Shown: piece by piece, positions 1-10,516 of the stretch
How positions within the stretch are numbered: the stretch's first letter is position 1
How the letters are laid out: each line of letters starts with the position of its first letter
Assembly: GCF_024139115.2 (NCBI RefSeq)
Contig: NC_085140.1
Coordinates: forward strand, 314,157,259-314,221,258
Length of the DNA stretch: 64,000 nucleotides
From: Armigeres subalbatus
Taxonomy: Eukaryota; Arthropoda; Insecta; Diptera; Culicidae
Direction of reading: 5' to 3'
Notes under the pieces: model-generated
The model's input: only the letters and a program-made list of their open reading frames with translations
Told to the model about the DNA's origin: nothing
Database searches by the model: none
Program-made: the position numbers and the translations under genes

Positions 1-2990
1 AAGATAAAATGAACAAAAAATAAACGAATTTTTATTTAAAACATTTTTTCTTTATTTGCCAAAATTTCCTTTTGTTTTTGTACTGTAAAAAAACGAAACA
101 TTTTTCACATTCGATGTTTAAAAATTATTAAAAAATGGTTTTACAAAAATTAACTTAACAATAAATAAGTAAAAGTAAACTTATAAAATAGCTGAAATAC
201 ATAATTTTCGCTTGGGTGTCATAATTTAATAAGTGTATGTCTCATTCGAATTGTTTACAACAAGTGTTTATTCCCTCGCTAATTTATTTCTTGCCACTGA
301 AAGAAAACAATTTTACTTGAACTTTTTACAATAAAGTCCAACACTCTAGAACGAAATAGTACAGACATGGGTTGGTGTTTATAAAACTTAGAAATTAATC
401 AATTACACAATAAAATGAGCAAATTCTCGGGATTTTTACGCTAGGCAATAAATAGGACTTTACAGTAACATTAGCGGCTTTCTTTCAATTTTTTTATCAG
501 CTGATAAAATAGGAAACAAATAAATAAAGATAATAGGAAAGATAAAACTTAAAACAAGACGCTTTTTTTTCTTTTTCGACAAGGATGACAAACTTAACGA
601 GCCTCAACAGTTTTAGCTAAAGATGAATCCTATTCAACGATGAAATCATTCGGTTTGAAGCATCCCCGCGAGAACACATATTCAGAATTATTGGTTGCAC
701 CGCGTTATCTCTGGAAGAGTCCCTGACCAAAACATGAGTTTGTCTTTCGAAAGATTGCTTAAAATATATTAAAAAAAACTCACACTCGTTCACTCTTCAG
801 ATGTCTCTTTCTCTCGTTGCGTTTAAGGTACGTGACAAAATTGTTCGAGAATCGATACAGATTTCTTAAGAACTAAAACTTTTTTTTACACCAGTACCAC
901 AGTACGCGGAAATCTTCCTGTTTCAATTTGAAAATTAACCTAACAATGCTTTCCTAACTAATATGTACTCGAGTTTAGAAATACAACCGTAGTGCCGATC
1001 ACACGCGCTGGCAAGAAGAAAATCATATTACAGTTAGCACTAAAGTAAGATTTTAAAGTGTTTCACCATACTAAACTTATTAAATGCCCTCAGAATCAAA
1101 ATAGCCGACATCGGTGCGATGACGGTGCGTTCGTGTCCGTTTGAGTTTGTTCCGGTGTGTTTGTGTGAGTGAACGCAAACAATAGAAGAAAAGTCATAGT
1201 TTTTTTTGTTTCGCTTCAAAGCTCTTATTTATGAGATCTCATTTATTTATTGATAGTACAAAATGTTTGCTTGCTTCGTGTTTCTGCGTGTTGTTTTACA
1301 TCCCGCACAGAGATACTTACAAAATGCGACGTTATTGCATCTCTAATGGAGGATTGTTCGAAGGTAGGTCCTTTAAGGTAGATTTAAGCTAACTTCTTGA
1401 TCGCTCTCTGCAGGCTTGCGGATGATTGCTGTGTCTGTATTTGAGTGTTTGTGTGTGTGCTACTATTTATTGTTTTGAAATGGATTTTAAAAGATTAGCT
1501 CTAGATTAATATAAACTCTTTATGCTTCTCATTTGTTCGCTTGACTTTAATTTTCTCTAACGGTAAATTTGGCACATTATTTATTAGAATTGCGTAATCG
1601 TTCGCTTGCACGTTTTACTCGCGCTTCTACATGAGGGAGCATGGTCTTACATGTCGCGTTTTTGAGTGTTTTCTTAGTAATAGCTCTCGCTGGCTAGGAT
1701 TTGTCAATGGATCGAAGGACTGGATGTAGTTTGGGTTGGAAAGTTGATGACAAAAGGTCGACAATCACCTGTAGTTATGCAATTTCTTTTGTGACGTGTT
1801 TAAAGCCATAATAAAACCAATTGGCTGATTGTTTCTGTGAATTACAAACCATAGCCTACGATCCATTGCTGTACAACCGAAAGTAGCGATTTGCATGTAA
1901 AAAACGTATATGCGACGATTTGCGAAGGTTTGTTTTAAAGATAAAAACACAGAACTTCGACACTTGATTCACAAGTCATCGCATATTATTTGCACCGTAT
2001 ACCAAATGATACCTGCTCGGGAGGTAATAATTAATGAATCGGAAGTAGGAAGTTTCGTTTTTGTTGGAAGCTTCCACGTGGTAGCAGTGGAACGGCCACT
2101 TTAAGATGGCTCTTTGCTGTCTTTAAAACTGTTTGCCTCCAACAAGAGCAAAAGACGAGTTGAATCCGAATAGGGCTGAACGCCTTTATACAAAAAGCGT
2201 TTTTGAAACGATGCCAATCGGTAGGAGATGAGGACGAAAACGACGACAGCAGCGTTGCAAATGGCAGCCAGTTGGAAGGAAGTCGTGCTAGATTGCATTA
2301 GAGTAATGATGTAGCGTTTCCTGACAGGGAAAGAGAGGTATTCTATGCTACGCAATGATTTGATTAAGTGGGGTTTTCGGAGGCGACGGATAATTTTGGA
2401 AGTGCAGATTTCGTCAGACCTGAGCCAAGACAATTTAGGGGTAATTGCAGTTGCCTTATTTCTTTCTGCGTCGGCTAAATAACGCTAAGTTCTGCTTATC
2501 ATGCGATACAGAATCTTTCTAATAATAAGACTTATTCATACAAGATCGATGTTTGATACCTTTCAAAATTGAGCAGTAGAAATACGCGTATTTGTCAAGA
2601 TGCAAATAAACTGCTGAAACTAAAAGAAAATGGCCTTCATGGTGCTTCATGGGTCAAGATCTCTGGTTTTATATAAAAGTTTTTACATGTTGTTAATATC
2701 GATTCATTAGGTCGCGAAAAAAAATTTCTACGGTTGCTGCGATACTTTTAAGCTGCATTGCAACGATGATTCTTTTTCTTTACAAATCACAAACTTCTGC
2801 AAAGTCGAATGTGGTAAAAATTCGCCCTTCGTAAATAAATCCCTTAGTTTATCAGAAATATTACTTTAGAATCGATTCTATTTATCTCAGTTCCGAAAGC
2901 ATCCCATAACTCCATCAATGAAGCAGCAAGCCATCCAGATTGTAATGCATTTCCAGCCCAAAAATCCATCCCATCTTACCAACGCTCTTA
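1..2990. other. AT-rich non-coding DNA downstream of the klumpfuss exon
   Basis: This stretch is AT-rich with many T and A runs and several TTTATT strings (minus-strand AATAAA) near 1241, 1450 and 1570. Open frames here are short (61-110 codons), overlap on both strands and show no recognisable domain. The longest, minus 2101-2433, has no recognisable family. I see no gene. It could contain the far 3' UTR of a minus-strand gene, but the nearest supported stop codon is about 8 kb away, so this is only a possibility. Confidence 0.45.
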
Positions 2991-3640
2991 GACCCGGCGA
3001 AAATAGCATGGTCAGGTTGGTGGCACCAGCCGCAATCTGCATTGCACCCGGGGTTGCAGTATAAAATTTGAGTATGTGTATGCTCTTTAAAATAATATAG
3101 TTTACACAGTTCCAGTTTCAGTACCGCCACCATAGCGAGTGCCAAGTCCTGGTCAGGAGTCCCTTACCATACTTGGGGTGGAAAGAGTAAAAGCCACCCC
3201 CTCCTGAATGTCCTCTCGGAGCTCGAATCCGGCTAACAGTAGGCACCTCCAAATGCACCCCGCATCGTGCTGAGCGAAGCGAAATCCAAGGGGCCCGTGG
3301 TCCATTTCGTGGCGGTGTCCGGAGGGAGTGAAATATGAGCCTAGGCTGCCCTGACTGGTAGAGAGGCAAAAGCTATACCCTTCTGGCAAGGAGCAAGTGC
3401 ATAAAGCTCGGCTTTCACACTGCACCACTACTGACTGGAAAGCATTACTGAGCTGCACACGGATGGACGTCGTCGTCGTCGTCGGTGTGGCGTCACTGCG
3501 TTTCAACGTTTTGGGGTACGGAGCTGTAGGAGGCTGCCGTGCAGGGGCAGTCAGTGGGAGCCAGTTAGTAAAAGTTTTTCCCCCACGTGGAGCCTCCCAG
3601 TCCGAACCGAAACTTGAGGGAGCTTGAGGAATGGCTTAGA
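2990..3640. other. GC-richer segment with overlapping short open frames, unassigned
   Basis: Base composition rises clearly relative to both flanks. Short open frames overlap in several frames on both strands (for example minus 3153-3506 and plus 3397-3627), which is the expected by-product of GC-rich sequence and does not indicate a gene. A (GTC)n microsatellite lies at about 3467-3486. It may be an old transposon piece or unique DNA; I do not recognise it. Confidence 0.35.
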
Positions 3641-4194
3641 ATAGAGAGGACGGACGGACGGTGGTCGTAATTACTTTTGCCAGTAGAATGGCGCACGCAG
3701 TGATGTACGGGTTTTTCGGTAAATTGTAGGATTTTTTGGAGGCCACCAACGTCGGGGAGCAGGTTCCGATGCTTGGTTGGTCGGTATGCAGCGCTGGAGT
3801 CTGTTGTCTGCCAAGTTTGGCCAAAACGGCACTGGCGAGCGTGTGTTTGTTTATAGTTTGGGCTTTTTGAAGAGACAGTGTGGCGGATGCATTCGTTAGG
3901 CTTGCGATGCAAAGTATGTATTAATTCCCTGGGTTTGTCAGTTGGATAAATTAGAAAAGTATTGAGAAGGAAGGAGAACTGAAATGAGTATGCTGACAAT
4001 TATCAGTTCCCATTCAATGATTGGTGGCAAAAGTACTCTTTCAGTAGGGTAAAGGAACGTAGATCAGCTTTTGTTTTTCATGCAACGCGTGTTTGATGCC
4101 ATCAGAATATCGCAAACAAGCATTTTTATTAAATAATTTTGATCGGCTGTGGTTTATTATGAATAATTTATGAGCCCCATGTCAAGTTTATATG

Positions 4195-4497
4195 GAAAAT
4201 ATTCGGCCTCGCAGTCTTGGAGGGAATTGAAAACAATGTTTTTAATCTTTTTCCGACGTTTCGGTCCATTTTGAGCCATTTTCAAGGGGTCGATTTGCTA
4301 AAGTTTCTTTGTCAAATATGTTTCTGTGTAACGTGAATCAACTCACATGACATTGCACGTTACACATAAACATATTTGACGAAGAAACTTTAACAAATCG
4401 ACTCCTTGAAAAAGGCCCTTAATGGACCGAAACGTCGGGGAAAGATTAAAAACATAGTTTTCAATTCCCTCCAAGGCTGCGAAGCCGAATATTTTTC
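4195..4497. mobile_element. Foldback / MITE-like element with ~140-bp inverted arms
   Basis: The left arm (about 4195-4335) and right arm (about 4355-4497) are imperfect reverse complements separated by a spacer of roughly 20 bp. Matching landmarks are AATATTCGGC near the outer ends, GGAGGGAATTGAAAAC inside them, and the string CCGACGTTTCGGTCC on the left answered by GGACCGAAACGTCGG on the right. No protein is encoded. Transcribed, it would form one long hairpin. Confidence 0.8.
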
Positions 4498-4761
4498 AAA
4501 TAAATTTAATACTACAGTCGAGCGAAAAAAAATACCTGTCAAGCATTTTATTATACTTTTCGACAAGAAATTACGGGTTTTATTATCGTATTTACATGAT
4601 TCATAGCTGTGAAACAAACTAAAAATTTGAAAATAAAAATAAATCACTTACTAATTGATCACCCAAAAATTCACCAGAGGGTGATAAAATCGGGATATTA
4701 CTGTATCGACCTGAGTACTGCAAACAGTTTTAAATGTATCAAGAACCACATAAAAATAGTA

Positions 4762-4952
4762 GGGGAAATGACGGCTTTGGCAGGTTTTGTTTTATTATTG
4801 GCAAGGGTTTTTTTTATGACTGACTATACTCAAATTTGGCCTAAACATTCTTTGCATATCAAAGAATATTGTGGCCAAATTTCATAAAATTTGGTCTACA
4901 AAAACCCCCCTCACAATAATAGAACAAAACCTGCCAAAGCCGTCTTTCCCCC
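4762..4952. mobile_element. 191-bp MITE with TA target duplication
   Basis: The terminal inverted repeats extend about 40 bp. The left end begins GGGGAAATGACGGCTTTGG; the reverse complement of the right end begins GGGGGAAAGACGGCTTTGG, and both continue CAGGTTTTGTT. TA dinucleotides flank the element at 4760-4761 and 4953-4954. TA duplication is typical of Tc1/mariner-class elements. Non-coding, so mobilised in trans if at all. Confidence 0.8.
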
Positions 4953-5527
4953 TATCAACTCTTATAAAAATGATTGAAATAAATCTTCACATGAGTTGCA
5001 TTCGTTTGAAGCAATATATTTATTTTGTTAAATAATCAGTTTTTCCGCCGAAAAATTGAAACATTTTGAAAGGGCATCAGTTGTTGTACAGTTTACAAAA
5101 CGGTAATCGTCGAAGCCCGATTCGATTTTGGAGTCAAATTTGAAAGAGAGAATCAGAAGAAGCAATTATCACCACTGGGAAATACATTTGGTTTTTCTTT
5201 AAAATCAATTTATTTGATCGAAGTGCTGATCATTTAATGATGCAAACTAATCCAATTATCACAAGCGGCGACGTTTGCCCAAATTCCCTAGAATTGATCG
5301 GACAAATAGTTTCAAGAAAAACTTTGCATATTTAGTTTCCAATTTATAAATTTCTCTGTAAGCATTCAATCTTGCAAACGATAAAAAAAAGAAGATTGAA
5401 ACTTCGATTTATCGAATCGGATAGCAGGTGCATACGAATCATAATCTTTGATATGTAGAGGTCGGCTAAGGCAACCTATTAACGTGTTGGATTTGCATTA
5501 TGGACGAATTCTATGAACTCTACTTTG

Positions 5528-5688
5528 AACAATACTTTGAATTGAGAGATAATTAGCCGTTTCAAAGTTTAGTGGTATTTACTCCGTTTTGGAACGCGTA
5601 TCGTGATGAAATGAACTCAAAATAGGCGAAATTATATCCGACCCAAAACTTTGAAACGGTTATTAATCTCTGCATTCAAATTATTGTT
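5528..5688. repeat. Short palindromic element
   Basis: Two arms of about 43 bp are inverted relative to each other: AACAATACTTTGAAT..GCCGTTTCAAAGTTT on the left, and AAACTTTGAAACGGTT..CATTCAAATTATTGTT on the right. The intervening 75 bp or so are unrelated. It is a probable MITE remnant; no clear target duplication was found. Confidence 0.65.
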
Positions 5689-5924
5689 TTAATCCCTGCT
5701 GTGCGAAGCAGAAACTTTTTAGGCTGAAAACGGCTTGGCAGAAAATTCCATTTGGCCGAAAACGACATATACAGAAAAAATAAAGAACCTAAAAAAAGTT
5801 TAAAGAACTCAACTTTGAGTACGAAGTTCAAATGTTTTACTCAAAAGTAAGTAGTTTTCTCACTTCCTCTCATGAATGATATTATAAACAAAGAGAGCTG
5901 CATCGACCCAACGTGTGCTCTTCA

Positions 5925-6090
5925 GTGGAAGAAGCCAAATTTGAGTTATTTTCACCATAGTCTCGGGTTAGTGAAAATAACATAAATTTGAGTTGGTGAA
6001 ACTTCATAGTGGATGAAAATTCAACACGGGAGTAAAGGCAAAGTACTCACCGGATTTTTTCGCATTTAACTTAATTTTGGCTTCTTCCAC
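5925..6090. repeat. Short inverted-repeat element
   Basis: GTGGAAGAAGCCAAATTTGA at the left end is answered by TTAATTTTGGCTTCTTCCAC at the right end, with a spacer that itself holds short dyads (GTGAAAATAAC). Non-coding. It sits directly beside a GGCCGAA-type repeat stretch and is probably nested in it. Confidence 0.6.
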
Positions 6091-6119
6091 GCAAGGGCGG
6101 ATTTGAGTGGAAGGAACCA

Positions 6120-6424
6120 TAAAGTAAGTTGTTTCGCGGTTCCGTGTACGGCCAAAAGGGACGTACAAACTAACTGGTCGTTTGAGAGAAGGGACATTTG
6201 GCCGAAAAAGTGGTTTGGCAGTAAGGGCCATTTGGTGGAAAATGTAACCGTAAATGTGGACATATGGCCAACACTGAGTGACAAATAACGAAAAGTGAGG
6301 AATGAGAAGGGCAAAATAAGAGTTGATAATTGAGACATCTTACTTCCCACTTTTCTTATCTCACCACTCATTTCCTCTAATAAAATTTCTTACTTTTCAT
6401 TTCTTATTTTTTATTTCACACAGT
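6120..6424. repeat. Degenerate GGCCGAA + GAGAAGTGAG composite repeat (copy 1)
   Basis: Repeated variants of CATTTGGCCGAA occur at 6150-6270 (for example GACATTTGGCCGAAAAAG), followed by AGTGAGGAATGAGAAG-type sequence and then the complementary CACTTTTCTTATCTCACCACTCATTTCC. A further remnant with CATTTGGCCGAAAACG lies at 5730-5770. The same two-part organisation recurs at 24.7, 26.2-28.2, 37.7, 45.3, 48.5 and 59.0 kb in this window. Confidence 0.6.
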
Positions 6425-7013
6425 AACCACCTTTCAAGAGGCTAAAAAAACCCTTTTTTAGGTTCGTAAACCCCCTTTCAAGTGGCTCGGAAATTTCATT
6501 TTGAGGGCCTCGGAATTATTCATTCGAGAAGCTTAAAAGCCTACTTTCAAAAAGCTCAGAAACGTCATTTCAAGATGCCCAAATCCTCAAGAGGCTTGGA
6601 AGCCTCCTTTTAAGAGGCTCAGAAACCTCCGTTCGAGGAGCTCAGAATTCTTTCAGCCTACCCCCACGAGTGGCTCGGAAGCCTCTTTTCAAAAGGGTCG
6701 GAAGCCCAGTTTAAGAGACTCGGAAGCGCCCTTTCCAAGAGGGTTGGAATCCGCCTTTCTAGAGCCCATTTTCAAGATGCTCGGAAACTTCCTTTCAAGT
6801 GGCTCGGAATTCTTTTTTCAAGAAGCTTGGAAGCTTACTTTAAAAAGGTTCAGAAACGTCATTTCAAGGTGCTCAAAGGTCTCTTTTCAATAGGTTCGAA
6901 AGCACTCTTTCAAGATAATCCTATGAGCTACGTTTATTAAAATAGGGGGTACCTCAAATAATACAAAAACAAAAAGGGGTATCTTTTAAGAAAAAGGTTG
7001 AGAACCGCTGCTC
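6425..7013 (-). repeat. Old, degenerate minisatellite related to the 60.5-kb array, inverted
   Basis: Variants of TTTCAAGAGGCTCGGAAGCC repeat with a spacing near 23 bp and much divergence. This is the reverse complement of the unit seen at 60.5-62.4 kb. A larger internal duplication is visible: about 6484-6575 and 6798-6870 share AAGTGGCTCGGAA..AGAAGCTT..CAGAAACGTCATTTCAAG. The right edge reads GGGGTATCTTTTAAG..AAAAAGGTTGAGAACCGCTG, matching in reverse the left edge of the 60.5-kb array (CAGTGGTTCTCAACCTTTTT..GGTACCCC). The two loci are therefore copies of one element type. Confidence 0.7.
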
Positions 7014-8810
7014 TAATGGGAAGAAATGAGTTGCGGAATGGAGAAGCCGCCACTGCTTTTGTTTTAATTTGAGTTCTGACATTTGAGCGAGCAAAATGAA
7101 CTTTTGTTCGAGTGAATACCCCACTCAAATGTCAAAATTCATTAGGCGAGTGATTTGATGAGCCCCTGCCGCTCAAACTTGCTCGGGCTGTTCACAAATT
7201 ACGTAACACAGAATTGGGCAAGTAAGTAAGTAAGTGCAACACTTTTTGTATGGATGATTTTGTTTGTATGTACCATTTGAACTGGCCTCCTACAGCATTA
7301 CAACTACAACTTCCATTTTGTTTCAAAACGACTCGAAATAGGTTTATTTTTGCTGAATGGACGGCAATACAAGTAACTATTGAAGTATGTAGCTAAATGA
7401 AGACAACCACGAGCGTCTTCATTATTATTTAGTTGAAAAATAACATCCGCAGCTGGCGTTACCAACTGGATTTGCTTCACTTATTAAAGCATAATTACTA
7501 CGAAATTGCAGGCATGGTTGCAAATCTCTCCGAGGAACTGAATTGGAAAACCGAATCTAACGATAGACGATAGACCTTACGACCCTTGAGAAAGGTCAGA
7601 ACCAATCGGCCGAAATGTCGCGAATGTATACAAATAATCGTTCATTAGACTGAGAAAGCCAAAATGTTATTTTTTTTTGCCGGGATCTTGGTAACGATAA
7701 CCAATGAACTTGACCGAAATAAAAGGTAAAACTATTACTGAGATTCGTGGAAGAAATTGTCGACAATGTGGTGTTTTAGGCAGCGTTAAAAGAAAATCAT
7801 ATCTCATGCGCGATTATAATCAAGCGCGAGTAAAATCCCACCAGGCTGATGACCCAGCGAATCGTTTATGATTCAACTTGCGTTTTAGGATGTTTAACGA
7901 ACAAATGACACAACCGAATGTCAAATCAGGTTTCCCGCTTAAAATTTTGTGTCGGTAATCAATGAGACCGAATAATTTGACTGGAGATTACTAATTATTT
8001 AGCTCTTTCACCCTATTTCAACCTTCCATTTTCGTGACGCATCGGAAACATGCAAGCGTGTTCCCACTCAGCTCACGTGACCCTGGTGGCACTTTCCACA
8101 GTTTTCCTTCCCACCCACATTGCATTGGCGCACGCAAAAGTACCCCCACGACAGGATTCAACAGGAGGGCAAAACCTCGCTGGAATACCTTCCGTTGGTC
8201 CTGCATTAAAAAAAATGAAAACTAGTGCAAATGCGCCATTACAAAAGCTCTGACAGGCTGCCAAATGACGACAAAGCCCGCCGCCACCCTGCCACCTTAT
8301 TACAGCTTTGTACTGTGGGCGGGGGTGGCCGGAAATGGAGAATTTTTCTACCGCAATGTGAGCACCAGGCTGCGGCAAAGGAACATTGGCCGGAGTTCGT
8401 GCTGTTGGATGAGAAGAATGATTAAGCCTGGACGGGGAAAGGATGATCCGAAGAAAGGAAAACTACCACGGATAATAAAACTAAAGCAAGCATAGAGCTC
8501 TTACCGGACGGGGGAGAACAACATTACAGTTCATTCAGCAGGGAAGCACAACTATGCTACTGTAAGTACGGCATTACAGTATGCAGTCGCTGATTTTTAA
8601 TAAATGCCCTGCCGTCTTCAGCAAATTGAAAACAATTTGACACAAGCGCACGATTGCCAGATTGTTTTAAATTAGTTATATGAGTTTGGTTTGCTTGGAA
8701 TTCTACAACCATTGAGGGATTTGTTTGTAGTTTTCGTACAAATTTTCTGAACATCAGAATTTTTTTCTGAATCTACACAAAATCTTTACAATATATCATC
8801 TGTATTAATT
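7014..8810. other. Non-coding spacer
   Basis: Mixed AT-rich sequence. A GTAAGTAAGTAAGTAAGT run lies near 7219, and a somewhat GC-richer block occupies 8030-8530. The block has overlapping 60-100-codon frames on both strands without any recognisable family, so I do not call a gene. Confidence 0.4.
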
Positions 8811-8823
8811 AACTTTTGATCAT

Positions 8824-8851
8824 TAGTCTCCCTAATAAAGATACAAAAAAA
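8824..8851 (+). mobile_element. Ultra-short retroposed tail (28 bp) with 13-bp target duplication
   Basis: The insert reads TAGTCTCCCTAATAAAGATA followed by CAAAAAAA. It is bounded by perfect direct repeats AACTTTTGATCAT at 8811-8823 and 8852-8864. A poly(A) end plus a perfect 13-bp target duplication is the signature of target-primed reverse transcription by a non-LTR retrotransposon. The tail shares AGTCTCCYTAATAAAGA with the second tail at 36674-36724, so both derive from one family. Confidence 0.75.
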
Positions 8852-8864
8852 AACTTTTGATCAT

Positions 8865-10516
8865 GGTCTCGGTTACTTTTGGAATATGCACAGCCGTACT
8901 TTTAGTAATCGTATTGTTTATCGGAATTAATTTCAAAGTACCATTTCGTTTCTAAAATACAGAAAATAATTTGCTGAGAATCAGCTGAAAACGTCGGACT
9001 TTCCGCAAATCAGTTCTGAATATAACTGGTGGTTGCGAAATTGGTCAAGCTTTAGTTAACAAATTTTACCAATTATCAGATAAACACTGTAGAGCGGTTA
9101 GCAAGGAGGCAACAAGTCCCGCCACCCGTTCCTCAATTCCCTGCCGGCTTTAATATTCAATTTGCATGATTGAAAATTTAAATTAAGATCATGCAGCAGT
9201 TTTTTGCCCCTTTGTCTTGGCCGGCTGGTCCTTTGGCCGCTTGGCTGGCTGGTCGCGTTCATTTTCCTCATTCCCATATACTGACTTTTATCGCACTGTC
9301 TCGCTCTCGCTCTCCCACTACTATGCTGGACGGAGATAATTATCATAAATATATAGCCCCTTTGTGGCAGCGGTTTCACAACTTGACTAGTGTGCTCCTA
9401 CTTCCTATCGGGTGGCCGGGAGCCGGATCCGATGGAAAGGATCCGAACCCGGTAACTGACGGTGCGGTGCTACTTCGGTTTATACTTGTGATGGTTGAAG
9501 CAATTGTAACGAGTATTTAGCACATGGTGTGTAATGACGAAATCAACTGGAAGTGCTGTCGGGAAGGAGGATGTCGGAAGGTTGGGTTTCTCGTTGGAGG
9601 AGGATACTCCGTTGCTACGTCGGGTCCATGGGGCTCGGGGAGATAGGGTAGATCGAATGTGCTTGTTGTTGTTCCTTTTTCTTTATCTACGGTAAAATGT
9701 GTTCTGCTCTAGTTTTGTGTAGTTGTTCGTACTCACAATAAGGCACACTGTTCAAGGCGTACTTTTGGGTTTTTGTTGTTGTTGTTTCAGTGTTTTGGTT
9801 TTGAATGTGTGTTAGACTATTTCTCGGTTCTACCTCTAGAGATGTCACTATTGGAATTTCTACATCGTGTTTTCGTGGAAAGGGGAATGTTCTGGAAACT
9901 AGAAATCACTAATTACACGCGTGACAGGCTTTGCTTTGGAAGCGAATCGCATGTCACGCTTGAAATCTGGGGTCTATCTATGAAATCACAAGACTAGAGA
10001 GAGGGACATGGGGGGTTTGCAACGGTATTAAATGAGCAAATGAAATATAGAACGCGATCAACGAAAGCACGATCTTGTTTAATTACGGTCTAAAGATGTT
10101 CTATTCTAGATTTATGTTTTTCTTAAATTCACAACCTTTGAGATTACTTCTTGTTTTGCTGTTATGTTCCACAACTTCAAACAACAGGGGGAACAGGGAA
10201 AAGATTTAATCCTAATTGCTTTTGTTTAAAACTCCTACAATTTTCTGGGAATGAATTCGGGAATAGTTCAAATTTCTTAGAATACACATCATGAATAGAT
10301 TTCTTTTAAAAAAGGATATTCTAAACCTACTAACACAACAAGAGTTTTGCAAACCGAAACACAACTACTAATGAAGAAGAGTATAAGAAAAAACGGCTAG
10401 GAAACTAGGAATGCTAGGGAAAGGGCGAAGTTTAACATCGAAAACTCTTGGTTTTCTCTTTCCCTTGGCCTGTCTGTCCACCGAAGGGTGTTTATGTGTG
10501 TGTGTATCGCACGTAT
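8865..10516 (-). other. Presumed klumpfuss 3' UTR and downstream DNA
   Basis: This non-coding DNA lies directly 3' of the klumpfuss stop codon on the minus strand. Minus-strand ATTAAA strings (TTTAAT on the plus strand) occur near 10079 and 10204; I saw no canonical AATAAA on the minus strand close to the stop. The true cleavage site and 3' UTR length cannot be fixed from sequence. A 109-codon frame (plus 9191-9520) has no recognisable family and is not called. Confidence 0.4.

Noticed and set aside
6375..7021. 8-bp target duplication CTCTAATR around the degenerate array
   Set aside because: The left copy is about 50 bp outside any plausible terminus and has a mismatch; probably chance.
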